Below, piece after piece: positions 8,617-18,016 of a stretch of 64,000 nucleotides of DNA; within the stretch, counting starts at the first letter, position 1, and each line of letters begins with the position of its first letter. The position numbers and the translations under genes are program-made. Under the pieces are notes generated by a model. That model saw only the letters and a program-made list of their open reading frames with translations. It ran no database searches and was not told the DNA's origin. The stretch covers positions 4,035,001 to 4,099,000 of the forward strand of contig CM040750.1 of NCBI GenBank assembly GCA_022829145.1. Direction: 5' to 3'. This DNA comes from Albula goreensis (lineage: Eukaryota > Chordata > Actinopteri > Albuliformes > Albulidae).

Positions 8617-11487
8617 TTATCTGTCGGACAATACTAAACTTATTTTTCCTTCACTTACAGTTGATGTTACAAAATGATACTTGATATCAACATGCTTGCA
8701 TCTCTGTCTACTCACAGGATTCTTCGCTAATGCTATCGCACCTTGATTATCTTCATAAACCTTAGGTGGTGCATATTGGTGTCCATCAATACCTTCAAGT
8801 AGTTGCACTAAGTACATACACTCCTGTGTGGTCGTGGCTAATGCCATATATTCTGCCTCACAGGTAGACAGTGCAACAGTGGACTGCTTTTTGGTCTTCC
8901 ATGAAACCAAAGGTCCATCTTTGTTCAGGCTCACACAATAACCGGTTGTACTTCGTCTGTCTGTTACATCAGCTGCCCAATCTGCATCGCTGTATGCTTG
9001 TATTCTCAATTTTTCATAGTACCATTTTCTGTAACACAACTCTTTGTCACTTGTGCCTTTCAAATATTTCAGTACATGCTTCACAGTAGCCCATTGTTCT
9101 TCTGTTGGCTCAGTAAAATACTGTGACAGTTTACTCACTACAAAACTCAGATCGGGTCTTGTACATGTGGTCAGATAGATAAGGCTACCTACTGCTTCTC
9201 TGTATTTTCTCACATCTCTCATCACTTCTGCATCATCAGTGTAGTTAAACTTTTGTTCACAAGGTGTTGCTCTAGGTTTACAGTCTTGCATGTTAAACCT
9301 TTCGAGAATTTTTTCCACATATCTCTTTTGTGACATTTTCACACATTCATCAGTCTGGTCAAAATCAATACCAAGAAAATTTTTCAGTTTGCCCAAATCT
9401 TTCATTTTGAATCTTGCTGTGAGCATCTCCTTCACATCCTTCAGTGCATTTTCATCACTGGCAGCAATGACCAAATCATCAACCCATATCACCATGATCA
9501 CTTTTTCATTCTCTGTTTCCCTTGTGTAAACACAATGATCAGCTGAATTTTGCACAAACCCATTTTCACTCAGATAGTCATTTAGTGTTCTGTTCCAATT
9601 TCTGCCTGACTGTTTTAGCCCATAGAGAGACTTTTCTAACCTGTACACCAACTTTTCATTTGAGCTAGATTTCACCTCATAGCCCTCTGGTTGTTCTATG
9701 TAAATCTCGCAATCTATTGGTGCATGTAGGTAGGCAGTTTTGACATCCATCTGATGTAAAATCAGGTTTTCCTGTGCTGCTTTTTGCATCAGCACTCTGA
9801 TACTGGTTAGGTTAGCAGTAGGAGAAAACGTCTCCTCATAGTCTACACCTATCTTTTGACTGTATCCTTTAGCTTCATACCGTGCCTTGTATTTGTCAGA
9901 TCCGTCTACATTGTTCTTAATGGCATACACCCATCTACCCCCCACTGCTTTCTTACCCTCAGGCAAGTTGGTTAGGGTAAATGTGTTATTGTCTCTCAGT
10001 GACTGCATCTCGTCATCCACTGCATTCAGCCATGCCCTTGACTGAGTTGAGGTCACAGCTTCCCTGAATGTTAGGGGGATGTTACACATCAATCTGTAAC
10101 AGTAATCTATATTAGTCAGTACCTGATCATCACTATCTTTGCCAGATACATATTCACTCAAATAACCTGGTTTCTTCCTCACTCTGGAAGGATATCGTGA
10201 AGGTTCTTGGTTGGTTTCACCTGTCGGTGTTTGGCTGCTCACATCAGGCATAATTACTGGATCTTGACCCTGAGTATGTTCAGTACTCACATCAGTATTT
10301 TTCCCAGTCCTGCTAGCTCTATTCTGCAGCTCACAGTCTTCGTCATCAGGCATCAAGTCAGTCTGTACCTGTCGCTCAACTGTTGTTTTGTTCACAAACT
10401 TCACCAGTCTGTGCTTCTGCACTCTCCCACTGTCAGGATTAAGGATCATGTAGGCTGGGCTATTTTTGTCATACCCAACAAAGATTCCCCTTTCACACTT
10501 TGAATCCAATTTTTTCTTGTCCTGTTTATAGGCATAACACACTGACCCAAACTTTTGCATCCTGGAGAGGTTAGGCCGTTTTCCTGTCAGCATTAAGTAA
10601 GGCATCTGTTTTGTGCGCTTGTTAAAGCATCTGTTCCTCACTACAGCTGCTGTCTGCACTGCATAGGTCCACAAGTCTTTTGGTAACTCACTCTCTATTA
10701 GCAAACACCTAGCCATGTCAAACAGTGTGCGCCAATTTCGCTCAGCAGTACCATTTTGGTGTGGAGTGTATGGTGCTGAGGTTTCATGTCTGATTCCATT
10801 TCTGCTGAGTAGTGCCTGGTAACTTTTCCCCGTGAATTCTGTACCATTGTCAGATCTGATACATTTAATTTTCCCATATGGGGCTGTGTCAGCAAAAAAT
10901 TTCTCTGTTGCTTGCACTGTATCACTTTTACTCTTCAGAAAATACACAAACACTGCACTGGAATAATCATCAGTGAATGATAGCGCAAATCTATGCCCGT
11001 CTCTGGACTCTGGGTCTATTGGTCCTGCTATATCTGTGTGTACCAACTCTAGAGCTACTTTGGCTCTTACATCAGGGTCCCTGTTTCTAGTTTGGATAAA
11101 TTTTCCCTGAGTGCACACTTCACAAGGTGGGACAGGCTTGTCTGTTCTCCCCTTGATTACCATGCCATCTGTAACACTCTGTAATTTCTGAATGTCATCA
11201 TAGTTACAGTGCCCTAGGATTTCATGCCATGTCTGGACATCATAACACCCCTTACTCTGATCATCACATTCATCATTTACTGTGTGCAGGTAATATAGTC
11301 TGTTATACTCGTGAATGTCGAACTTTGTACCGTCTCTGTGTATTAGGGCGCTGTCCCCGTCCCTGAAGATTACTGTTGCTCCATTCACAGTAGCTGCTTT
11401 CACAGAAAAGATGTCCTGCGGGTATGATGGGACGTACAACGCCTTTCTCAGCATTGCATTGTGGCGTCGTTGTCTGCTGTCGATCAA
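8617..11487 (-). CDS. Copia pol: integrase, reverse transcriptase, RNase H
   Basis: 956-codon open frame. The integrase zinc motif uses H88, H93, C122 and C125; the catalytic triad is D152 (HTDIAGP), D213 (RSDNGTEF) and E249 (HQNGTAERN). The RT palm shows D581 ([12 protein letters not shown]) and VDD at 669-671 (IWVDDLV). RNase H has SDADW at 833-837, CEAEY at 876-880 and YEDNQGA downstream. The order integrase-RT-RNase H defines Copia. The frame reads back upstream of its first codon into the gag-protease region, so in the ancestor this was probably one polyprotein; a frame shift near 11530 separates them. A second shift near 8636 truncates the C-terminus (ending LVLSDR); the next frame continues as [20 protein letters not shown] to a stop at 8538-8540. 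All catalytic residues are present, but this copy cannot make a normal full product. Confidence 0.93.
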   Translation of the reverse strand: MIDSRQRRHNAMLRKALYVPSYPQDIFSVKAATVNGATVIFRDGDSALIHRDGTKFDIHEYNRLYYLHTVNDECDDQSKGCYDVQTWHEILGHCNYDDIQKLQSVTDGMVIKGRTDKPVPPCEVCTQGKFIQTRNRDPDVRAKVALELVHTDIAGPIDPESRDGHRFALSFTDDYSSAVFVYFLKSKSDTVQATEKFFADTAPYGKIKCIRSDNGTEFTGKSYQALLSRNGIRHETSAPYTPHQNGTAERNWRTLFDMARCLLIESELPKDLWTYAVQTAAVVRNRCFNKRTKQMPYLMLTGKRPNLSRMQKFGSVCYAYKQDKKKLDSKCERGIFVGYDKNSPAYMILNPDSGRVQKHRLVKFVNKTTVERQVQTDLMPDDEDCELQNRASRTGKNTDVSTEHTQGQDPVIMPDVSSQTPTGETNQEPSRYPSRVRKKPGYLSEYVSGKDSDDQVLTNIDYCYRLMCNIPLTFREAVTSTQSRAWLNAVDDEMQSLRDNNTFTLTNLPEGKKAVGGRWVYAIKNNVDGSDKYKARYEAKGYSQKIGVDYEETFSPTANLTSIRVLMQKAAQENLILHQMDVKTAYLHAPIDCEIYIEQPEGYEVKSSSNEKLVYRLEKSLYGLKQSGRNWNRTLNDYLSENGFVQNSADHCVYTRETENEKVIMVIWVDDLVIAASDENALKDVKEMLTARFKMKDLGKLKNFLGIDFDQTDECVKMSQKRYVEKILERFNMQDCKPRATPCEQKFNYTDDAEVMRDVRKYREAVGSLIYLTTCTRPDLSFVVSKLSQYFTEPTEEQWATVKHVLKYLKGTSDKELCYRKWYYEKLRIQAYSDADWAADVTDRRSTTGYCVSLNKDGPLVSWKTKKQSTVALSTCEAEYMALATTTQECMYLVQLLEGIDGHQYAPPKVYEDNQGAIALAKNPVSRQRCKHVDIKYHFVTSTVSEGKISLVLSDR

Positions 11488-12551
11488 ACAAACCTCGTCT
11501 CCTCTGCGCTCTGCGATTCCAGTGTGCCGTCAGCCAATTCCACGCAGTGTGTCTCTGCCTCGAACGACCCGTCGAACTTCTTGAACTTTGTTATATCTGT
11601 GATGATATGCGAAGTTGCTCCCGTGTCGACCATCAGGCCTCTCCTTTGGACTGTACGCTCTGACCGGGTGTCCACGTCCCTGTCGTTCATCCGGAATACA
11701 TACTCCTTGCCGCTCATCTCCTCGGAAACTTTCCGCGCGTCGTCCCGCCGTTGTTTCCGTCTGCAGTTTGCGTCTCGGTGTGTGGTGCTTTTACAATGGC
11801 TACACCACTGCTTGCGTTGACATGTTTTGGCTTTGTGTCCTTTCAAACCACATCTGAAGCACACTATGTCGGCGCTCTCAGCTCCCCGGTCACTTGCACT
11901 TGCCATGGCGGGTCTCGCTCTTGGTTGCACTTGAGCTTTCATGACATTGTCGTCGGATGCTGCTATGCGCATTTTCTCTGTGTCCTCGTAGCTTCGTAGT
12001 TTAGTTTTGAATTCAGCAAAAGTTATTGCCTCTTCACTTTGAGTAACATGAACAGCAAATGGTTTGAATGATTCTGGCAACCCTTTCAAAATCATTGCTA
12101 CTAGCAGCCCGTCACTCAGTGTTTCACCAGCATTTCTCAATGCTGTGATGGCTGTCTCTGCGCGAATCACATAATTAGTCACACTTTCACTGCTAGATTT
12201 TTTCAGTGAAGTCAGTTCTGTATACAGGCTTCTTATACGTGGCTTTCCTTTACCTGCATAATAGTCTCTCAAAATCTTTAGCGCTTTCCGTCCATCGTCT
12301 GTGGCTTCCCGCATTACCAGCGACAAACTTTTATCATCCAAGAACTGGATTAGCTCCGCATATGCCTCGGCATTTTCTTCTCCCTCTTCGTCTTCATCAT
12401 TGATGGGTTCATTTAAGATAGTGTCCTTTAATCCTTGCAGCCGAAGATGGCCCAAAAATTTAGTCTCCCACAGTTCATAATTCTTTTCATCTCCGTCAAA
12501 AATTAGCCGAGACCAACCACGGCTACTCGACTCCGTGACCCGCTTCCTCAT
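11484..12551 (-). CDS. Copia gag with protease motif
   Basis: 355-codon ORF starting at ATG 12551, 119 nt inside the 5' LTR. The N-terminal half ([20 protein letters not shown] at about 18-37) is the Copia gag core. Two CCHC zinc knuckles follow: C231-C234-H239-C244 and C250-C253-H258-C263. An aspartic-protease motif VDTGATSHI begins at V308, with catalytic D309. The last ~17 codons run in a frame that stops at 11484, while the pol frame is already open over the same bases, so the gag-protease/pol link has been broken by an indel near 11530. Gag would form virus-like particles that package element RNA. Confidence 0.92.
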   Translation of the reverse strand: MRKRVTESSSRGWSRLIFDGDEKNYELWETKFLGHLRLQGLKDTILNEPINDEDEEGEENAEAYAELIQFLDDKSLSLVMREATDDGRKALKILRDYYAGKGKPRIRSLYTELTSLKKSSSESVTNYVIRAETAITALRNAGETLSDGLLVAMILKGLPESFKPFAVHVTQSEEAITFAEFKTKLRSYEDTEKMRIAASDDNVMKAQVQPRARPAMASASDRGAESADIVCFRCGLKGHKAKTCQRKQWCSHCKSTTHRDANCRRKQRRDDARKVSEEMSGKEYVFRMNDRDVDTRSERTVQRRGLMVDTGATSHIITDITKFKKFDGSFEAETHCVELADGTLESQSAEETRFV

Positions 12552-12643
12552 GGTGCTAGCGTAGCGAGCTAATTCTCACCGGACACGCGGTACGTTGCGA
12601 CTTTTCTCTCTCTGGCAAGCTGCTTGGGAGGTCCTGGGTAACT

Positions 12644-12670
12644 CTGGGCCCATAACCTGTTAGCAGAGGA
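12644..12670 (-). promoter_or_regulatory. Copia primer-binding region (initiator tRNA-Met)
   Basis: On the plus strand 12644-12657 reads CTGGGCCCATAACC, identical to 14 nt of the vertebrate initiator tRNA-Met anticodon arm, so the element RNA is complementary to it. This is an internal primer site as in Drosophila copia, where a tRNA-Met half molecule primes. Between it and the LTR the RNA reads TCCTCTGCTA. With the LTR end AACCA this makes 15 nt identical to the tRNA acceptor 3' strand. Confidence 0.75.
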
Positions 12671-12939
12671 TGGTTGTGCAGCACTGGCGTGTATACCCAG
12701 CACCAGACCGAAAAATAACCCTCCGGAGGAATAAAATACAAAGTAGGACACCGGCTCTGCCTTGCAGGAACGACTACTACTTTATTAACATTCACGCGCG
12801 CACAACACGTCTGCAACAATACATCTCATTGGCTGTCATTATACATTGCACAGAATACCCGCGTAAACCCATTCAGTTTGCCAAAACACTAAAAGAAATA
12901 AAAGTCCATCTCCCATGACTGAGAGCATATATGTCAACA
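12671..12939 (-). repeat. Copia 5' LTR
   Basis: 269 bp. On the element strand it begins TGTTGACATATATGC and ends GCACAACCA. It should carry the promoter for element RNA and provides the match to the 3' LTR described above. Confidence 0.95.
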
Positions 12940-13511
12940 AGGTCACAGCATTTAAGAGAAAGCTGGAGCGGTGGGCTGTGCGAGTGGAAGGGGGTAATGT
13001 TGAAATGTTCCCTGAGCTTGATGACTTTATGGACAGTTACGACATAAGCATTCAAACCATGAAAGGAATTATTGCCTCTCACCTTAGGAGCCTGTTTGAA
13101 AGCTTCAATAAGTACTTCCCAAATGATGACAAGCCGGAGAAGTACGACTGGATACGCCAGCCTTTCGCCACCTCCACTGCGCATCACTTGCCATCAGAGC
13201 TGCAGGACGCCCTGCTAGATCTCTCCTCTGACCGCACATTACAGACTGCTTTCTCGGCATGCACACTGGAAGAGTTCTGGTTGTCAGTAGCTACAGAATA
13301 CGCAGCATTGTCAAAAGCTGCAACCGATGTACTCTTTCCATTTGCATCCACATATCTGTTCGAAAAAACCTTTTCTGCGCTGACATATATGAAAAACAAA
13401 TACAGATCACGACTCCGTAGAGTTGAGAGTGATCTTCGCCTGGCCGTGTGTAACATAAAGCCAAGAATGCAACTGCTCTGTTCAAACACGCAGGCCCAGC
13501 CATCACATTAA
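12940..13511 (+). pseudogene. hAT transposase (ZBED5-like), C-terminal part
   Basis: Continuation of the split hAT gene after the Copia insertion, open from VTAFKRKLERWAV to the stop TAA at 13509-13511. It contains the conserved C-terminal hAT dimerisation region: FWLSVATEYAALSKAATDVL, then FASTYLFEKTFSALTYMKNK and YRSRL. An ORF call beginning at ATG 12915 starts within the Copia LTR and is only apparent. The length (about 190 residues) and end are normal for the family. It is expressed only if Copia is absent. Confidence 0.88.
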
Positions 13512-13516
13512 AAGAA

Positions 13517-13793
13517 TAGTTCACCCAAAAATGAAATTTAGTCATTATCGACTCACTCTCATGCTGATGAACACTCCGGAGTAGTTTTTACTCCTCAGAG
13601 TGCAGCTGGAGACCCGGGGGGTTCCGAAATCCATATAACGAGAGTCGCTGGCACCCGATGCGAAAAGGTCCATAAAAGTACACAAAAACTTTGTAATATT
13701 CCTCATCGGGACATTTCCACTTCATGACACTTGGATTGCAGCAGACGAGCAGTATGGAGGAATATTACAAAGTTTTTGTGTACTGGTGAACTA
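13517..13793. mobile_element. MITE-like insertion with inverted ends and a 28-bp internal palindrome
   Basis: Ends TAGTTCACC (13517-13525) and GGTGAACTA (13785-13793) are exact complements. The left side (AATAGTTCACCCAAAAATGA) resembles the terminal sequence of very common short non-autonomous DNA elements in fish. Arms 13677-13704 and 13757-13784 are a perfect 28-bp inverted repeat around a 52-nt centre. It begins six bases after the hAT transposase stop codon. No protein coding was seen; no target duplication was confirmed. Confidence 0.6.
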
Positions 13794-14256
13794 AAATGGT
13801 GAAAAAAGACCTGAAATAGAACTGGGAGTTTTTGTTAATTATCTTTTTCGTGTTTACAGCAACATAGATGTTTAAAATGAAACATGGGCTGTTTTTTCAC
13901 CCCAATGTGTTTTGTTAAGGCTTCCTAATTATTACGCGCTGTTAATCGTTTTCTTTCATTAAAAAAATAAATAAATAAAGTTTGAGTTATTTGTTTACAT
14001 ATTAACCGGCTCAACTACCAGCAATATGATGGGATGTAGCGAACATTGTCATGTGAAAAAGTTATTGATGCTGCTTTATGTTTTTCAACGAATCCAAAAG
14101 TGTTTCAAAATAAAATAATAAGGAAACTAATAGCTGAAGTGTGATCATAAGTGCTTGATTTGTAAATCCGACGGTTGGGCGTTGTTTCGGGAGGGGGGGG
14201 GGCGGGAGGGGTCGCGGACAGCAGTGCATGTTAAATTTGGGGTCGCTACTCAAAAA
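13794..14256. other. hAT 3' non-coding region
   Basis: AT-rich sequence, then a G-rich stretch (around 14190-14215) and the subterminal GGGGTCGC motif at 14239-14246. A GGGGTCGC copy is also present near the left end (6533-6540), so these may be paired subterminal transposase sites. No gene was seen. Confidence 0.6.
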
Positions 14257-14279
14257 GGTTGAGAACCACTGGTCTAAGG

Positions 14280-14702
14280 TACTGTTAATGTCTGGATTTC
14301 ATATTAATATTTTCTAGCCATAAGAACTGTACCAAAATGAACAACAGGAAAAAAAACACTAGATCTTTTTCTAATTCTGATCTTTTAACAGTACTGCAAG
14401 TTTTTGTGTGCAGTTGATGGTTTTAGAGATTTCAGCATTTTCATGCATTTCAGGGGTAGGGCATTGTTTTGGTAAGTTTGTTTTGGAACTGTGTGAAAAC
14501 GAAATCTTTGCGATTGCAAGGAATTCCAAAAGCATGTTCTGAGGCTTGAGGTGTTTGAGAGACTATCAATAAGATCATTAACAATGGTCAGTGGGGGGTC
14601 ACAGTTTAGCGGCATTCAGTGTTGCTGGACATCAAAATGAAACATTCTTCTCTTGTTCATTCAGCATTCCACTTCCATGTGATGGGTTTCTATTTATTTT
14701 AG
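14280..14702. other. Intron remnant of SAMD3-like relic
   Basis: Begins at the displaced donor (GT at 14279-14280) and ends in the strong acceptor TTTCTATTTATTTTAG (14687-14702). Nothing else was recognised. Confidence 0.5.
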
Positions 14703-14858
14703 GTGATATGATGAAGCCGAGGGCTTGGATGCTATCCATTGAAGGACAAGTGGTGATGGGACAAGACTCAATATGCTAGCAGCAGTCTTTTCAAGCTAGT
14801 ATACCTTCAATCTGCAGTATCGTGAGGATGGCTCATGCACTCTGGAGTTTATTCAAAG
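14703..14858 (+). pseudogene. SAMD3-like penultimate exon
   Basis: Flanked by a good acceptor and donor GTATTG. It opens GDMMKPRAWMLSIEGQVVMG, hits TAG at 14778-14780, and after a short indel the other frame gives YTFNLQYREDGSCTLEFIQ to the donor. The final AG joins the G of the next exon to complete an arginine codon. The block FNLQY...CTLEFIQ is a strong signature of the C-terminal region of fish SAMD3-like proteins. One frameshift and one stop make it dead. Confidence 0.72.
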
Positions 14859-15081
14859 GTATTGAAACACTCAGATTTACATTGTACTGGATTGCTGCTT
14901 CGTCCTCTTTCACATCTCCCTACACATACACACATACACACCTACAAACATGTGCACACACACGGTAAGGGTCTGGACACTGTTTCCTAGCTACAGGAAG
15001 TTCTGTATCTCTGAGACAAAACAAATACATTGTTGCTTTTGGAACAAGCAGTACTATATCACCTCAACTCACACACACACA

Positions 15082-15425
15082 GCTCACTGCCCTTTTTGGC
15101 GCACACACACCATTCTCAGGTCATTCCATTGTTCACTTTTGCAAGAGAAAAAGAGACCCTGCAAACCTGTCCACTTGTCCCTCCCTTTCACACACACACT
15201 CATGCTCACACACACGCTCTCACCCACACACTCACACGCATATCCACTCACACACACACACACACGGCTCACTGCCCTTCTCTGCCCACCACTCTCTGGT
15301 CCTTCTATTTTTCACTTTTGCAAGAGAAAAAGAGACCCTGCTAATCTAGCCACTTCTCCCTCCCTTTCACACACACACTCATGCTCACACACACGCTCTC
15401 ACCCACACACTCACACGCATATCCA

Positions 15426-15464
<39 letters not shown>

Positions 15465-15889
15465 CTCACTGCCCTTCTCTGCCCACCACTCTCTGGTCCT
15501 TCCATTTTTCACTTTTGCAAGAGAAAAAGAGACCCTGCTAATCTAGCCACTTCTCCCTCCCTTTCACACACACACACTCATGCTCACACACACGCTCTCA
15601 CCCACACACTCACACGCATATCCACTCACACACACACACACACACGGCTCACTGCCCTTCTCTGCCCACCACTCTCTGGTCCTTCCATTTTTCACTTTTG
15701 CAAGAGAAAAAGAAACCCTCATAACCTATCCACTAGTCCCTCCTCCCTTTCTCACACACACACACACATGCATGCATACACTTCCACCCACACACTCAGA
15801 TGCACACAGACACCCACTCACACACACCCTCATGCTCACACACTCACACCCACTATCACCCACACACTCACACACATACACAAATTAGA
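15082..15889. repeat. CA-rich minisatellite, ~183-197-bp units
   Basis: Units start with (G)GCTCACTGCCC at about 15082, 15266, 15463 and 15646. Each has the same unique block (CACTTTTGCAAGAGAAAAAG and neighbours) followed by a CA/CTCA-rich tract whose length varies. The pure CA run at about 15429-15461 is the longest. The last unit is the most diverged. Long histidine/threonine-rich ORFs here are artefacts of the CA repeats. Confidence 0.92.
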
Positions 15890-15973
15890 ACATAAGAACA
15901 TACTATGACGAGGACAGGCGTATAACTCTCTGTGTGAAATAATACTTCCTTACATCAGTGCAGAACTTACTCT
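15890..15973. repeat. Possible degraded non-LTR retroelement fragment
   Basis: AACATAAGAACATACTATGA and the following CTCTGTGTGAAATAATACTT resemble, from memory, a dispersed vertebrate retroelement. The match seems to resume after the solo LTR at 16678 (TTAACTAGTTTCCA), suggesting the LTR landed in it. Confidence 0.3.
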
Positions 15974-16673
15974 TGTTACGAGCGCGCATAGGAGGCCAGT
16001 TGTGAGCCCACCGCAATTATAGGCCTTCGTTTGCTAGGGGTAAACCTCCCATGCCACGCCCTAACATTCCCTGCAAACCTCTCCTAGGCCCCTGCAAGAT
16101 ATCCCCCAAAGTTTTATCCTGGACTTGAGATGGCAGCCAACAAAGTCAAAGGTGCTTACCAAGTCCAGGCGCCACAAACCCCTCAGGCTGTATCTCTCGG
16201 GTCCTCGGCCAACTCCAGTGTGCAGTCTTCCACTGTGACGGGCCAGCTCAGTCTGTGGTTTTCCTTTGTTCAAAGTTTTTGGTTTTTTCCTCAAAGTTAG
16301 CTGCAGTCTCTCTTCCACAGTTGGTCTTCACGTGGTGGCATACAAGTACCAGCGCTTTCTGTTCTCTGGTCGGCTCTTCTTTCTGCTTCCCTCGAGACGA
16401 CCATCTTCCACCAACTTTATACCTGCTGGCACTCAATCACTCCACCCCCTTCCCATGAGACCCAACCAAACACTTAAAGGGACAGGTGCACCTTTGCATG
16501 ACTCCATCTCAAGCCCAAGGATAACTACCATCACCCAAAATATTCTGCAGCTAACCACTAAATAACTATTTCTCTTTAATTATAGCAAATTTTAAAACAC
16601 ACTTAATACATGACTTAAGGAGGCAACCCCTCATGTGCACACGGGATCCAGAGCGGCGACTATGGCCGTAACA
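15974..16673. mobile_element. Solo LTR (~700 bp)
   Basis: Begins TGTTACG (15974-15980) and ends CGTAACA (16667-16673), a perfect 7-bp terminal inversion of TG...CA type. It is flanked by the 4-bp duplication CTCT (15970-15973 and 16674-16677). There is no internal coding region and no second LTR nearby. This is the form left by recombination between two LTRs of a Gypsy/ERV-like element; the family is not identified. Short ORFs inside are not regarded as genes. Confidence 0.72.
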
Positions 16674-16834
16674 CTCTTAACTAGTTTCCATGTTCAGCCT
16701 TAACAGGTGTGTTTTTGGGAAAGCAACACCATTTCTTGTGTCTTAGATTAACTAAAAAAATATAATGTGCAATGTATAATATCTAATATATCTATGTGAA
16801 ACTTAAAGCTGTTCTCTTGGCGTATTGTGTACAG
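16674..16834. other. Intron end before last SAMD3-like exon
   Basis: AT-rich, no gene seen. It ends in TGTGTACAG at 16826-16834, a usable splice acceptor. Confidence 0.5.
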
Positions 16835-16959
16835 GTGCTTTTTGGGTGTTAACCCTGAGAGGGCCTCAAAATCAAAAAAAGAGGCAGTGTGGAGGCATCA
16901 ACCAACACGTGAGCACGCTTTTGAGAAAACTCATGGACGTTGAACGGATGTCAATGTAG
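16835..16959 (+). pseudogene. SAMD3-like last exon
   Basis: Reads (R)CFLGVNPERASKSKKEAV in phase with the previous exon. Then after a frame slip it reads HVSTLLRKLMDVERMSM to TAG at 16957-16959. NPER near the exon start and the HVSTLLRKLMDVE ending are typical of SAMD3-like C-termini. One frameshift is visible. With the exons at 14703 and 6435 it shows that the gene ran left to right through all the insertions. Confidence 0.68.
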
Positions 16960-17272
16960 ATGTAATGACACTCACATAGTCACACAAAGATATTTGTGGA
17001 AAGATTTTTTTGTTGTTGCTGTTTTGTTTGTTTTTTCTAAACTCAAAAGCATTGTAAACTTACATCTTTTATCTTATGCTATACTTTCTCCAGTTTAAAT
17101 TTAGTTACTACTATTTGTAGTACCATTTTTGTTGCTGTACTACTATATATTTTACTTGCAAAAAAAAATTTCAATTGCAATTTTTTTTCTGTTGTTGTTG
17201 TTATTATTGACCAGATCCATAACTGTGTAGGCATGTTCTTAACAAAATGTTTACCAGTATTGGGCTAGGTTT
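16960..17272. other. AT-rich flank between gene relic and satellite
   Basis: Homopolymer-rich sequence, including A/T runs around 17160-17205. No gene or known repeat recognised. Confidence 0.5.
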
Positions 17273-18015
17273 AGGCCAGTGGAGGTGTAAGGTTCATGTT
17301 TCTGTTCATTGTGAGAGCAGTGCAGCTCTCTGCAATGTAAAGAACTCTCACAGTGTCTGAATCTTCACTCTAACAGTATACGCTGGATCGCACCTCGCAA
17401 AGACTTAAGAAAGTACATGCGTGTGTAAAGCATTCAACAAAAGTCAACATTTTCAGTTTCTGCTTCATCTTACACTTTCCAGTCTGTGCGGTGACAAACA
17501 TAACACCGATGAAACGAAATGTTGTTCTAAACGCAATATGGCACTTGCGAGTTTCTAAGGTGCGCATGAAACACGTTCATTCGCTCCTGTGCTGTACATG
17601 AGTTAAGAAAGCCAAAAAACTTAAAGTGAGTGAAGGAAAATGTGTTCACTGTCAGTACACTCCAACAACTGCAAAAGTGCATACGGATGCAAGATCCAAG
17701 TGTCCAAGCTTGTTTGACTAAGAAAACTTAGTTTTGTGTTTGGCTCACAAACAAAGTCAGGTATAAATGATTTCTCATTCCTGGACTTGCAACACTTCAG
17801 TTTTCCTTTTTGGCCAGTGCCAGTGTAAGGTTCATGTTTCTCTTCATTGTGAGAGCAGTACAGCTCTCTGCAATGAAAAGAACTCTCACAGTGACTGACT
17901 CTTCACTCTAAGAGTATACGCTGGATCGCACCTCTCAAGGACTTAAGAAAGTACATGCGTGTGTAAAGCATTCAACAAAAGTCTACATTTTCAGTTTCTG
18001 CTTCATCGTACACTT
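17273..18015 (-). repeat. Satellite array, edge block left of Ngaro
   Basis: About 1.4 monomers of the same satellite, in the reverse orientation to 1-1759. The first copy carries more differences from the common form than most internal copies (for example TTCTGTTCATTG and AATGTAAAG), as expected at an array edge. It stops at CGTACACTT (18007-18015) within a monomer, where Ngaro is inserted. Confidence 0.95.
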
Positions 18016-18016
18016 C

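Larger units (their letters stand above)
8184..12939 (-). mobile_element. Copia (Ty1/copia) LTR retrotransposon, nested in hAT
   Basis: 4756-bp element on the minus strand. It has near-identical LTRs (12671-12939 and 8184-8455) with TG...CA ends, a primer-binding site matching initiator tRNA-Met, gag-protease, integrase-RT-RNase H in Copia order, and a polypurine tract next to the 3' LTR. The LTRs differ at four bases plus one 3-nt indel, so insertion was recent. The flanks AAGAA (8179-8183) and AGGTC (12940-12944) do not form a clean 5-bp duplication. The hAT frame closes across the insertion (LSDK before, VTAF after). At least two frameshifts make this copy defective. Copia elements are comparatively scarce in vertebrates. 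Confidence 0.95.
6498..14271 (+). mobile_element. hAT DNA transposon (ZBED5-like), with nested Copia
   Basis: Terminal inverted repeats CAGCCATTCTCAACC (6498-6512) and GGTTGAGAACCACTG (14257-14271) match at 12 of 15 positions. They are flanked by a perfect 8-bp target duplication GTCTAAGG (6490-6497 and 14272-14279), the hallmark of hAT elements. Inside is a BED-finger hAT transposase gene, split by a Copia retrotransposon at 8184-12939. Without Copia the element is about 3.0 kb. A MITE-like insertion lies in its 3' untranslated part. Transposase frameshifts make this copy non-autonomous. Confidence 0.93.

Noticed and set aside
9290..12403. Plus-strand ORFs over the Copia element
   Set aside because: Antisense shadows of the Copia gag and pol frames.
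12915..13511. Single ORF starting at ATG 12915 as a complete hAT gene
   Set aside because: The first 25 bases lie in the Copia LTR; the real reading begins at the insertion edge as the second half of the split transposase.
14950..15908. Histidine/threonine-rich ORFs of 100-198 codons
   Set aside because: Produced by translating CA repeats of the minisatellite.
16061..16565. Short ORFs in the solo LTR
   Set aside because: They lie within an LTR-like element, overlap each other on both strands, and lack domains.
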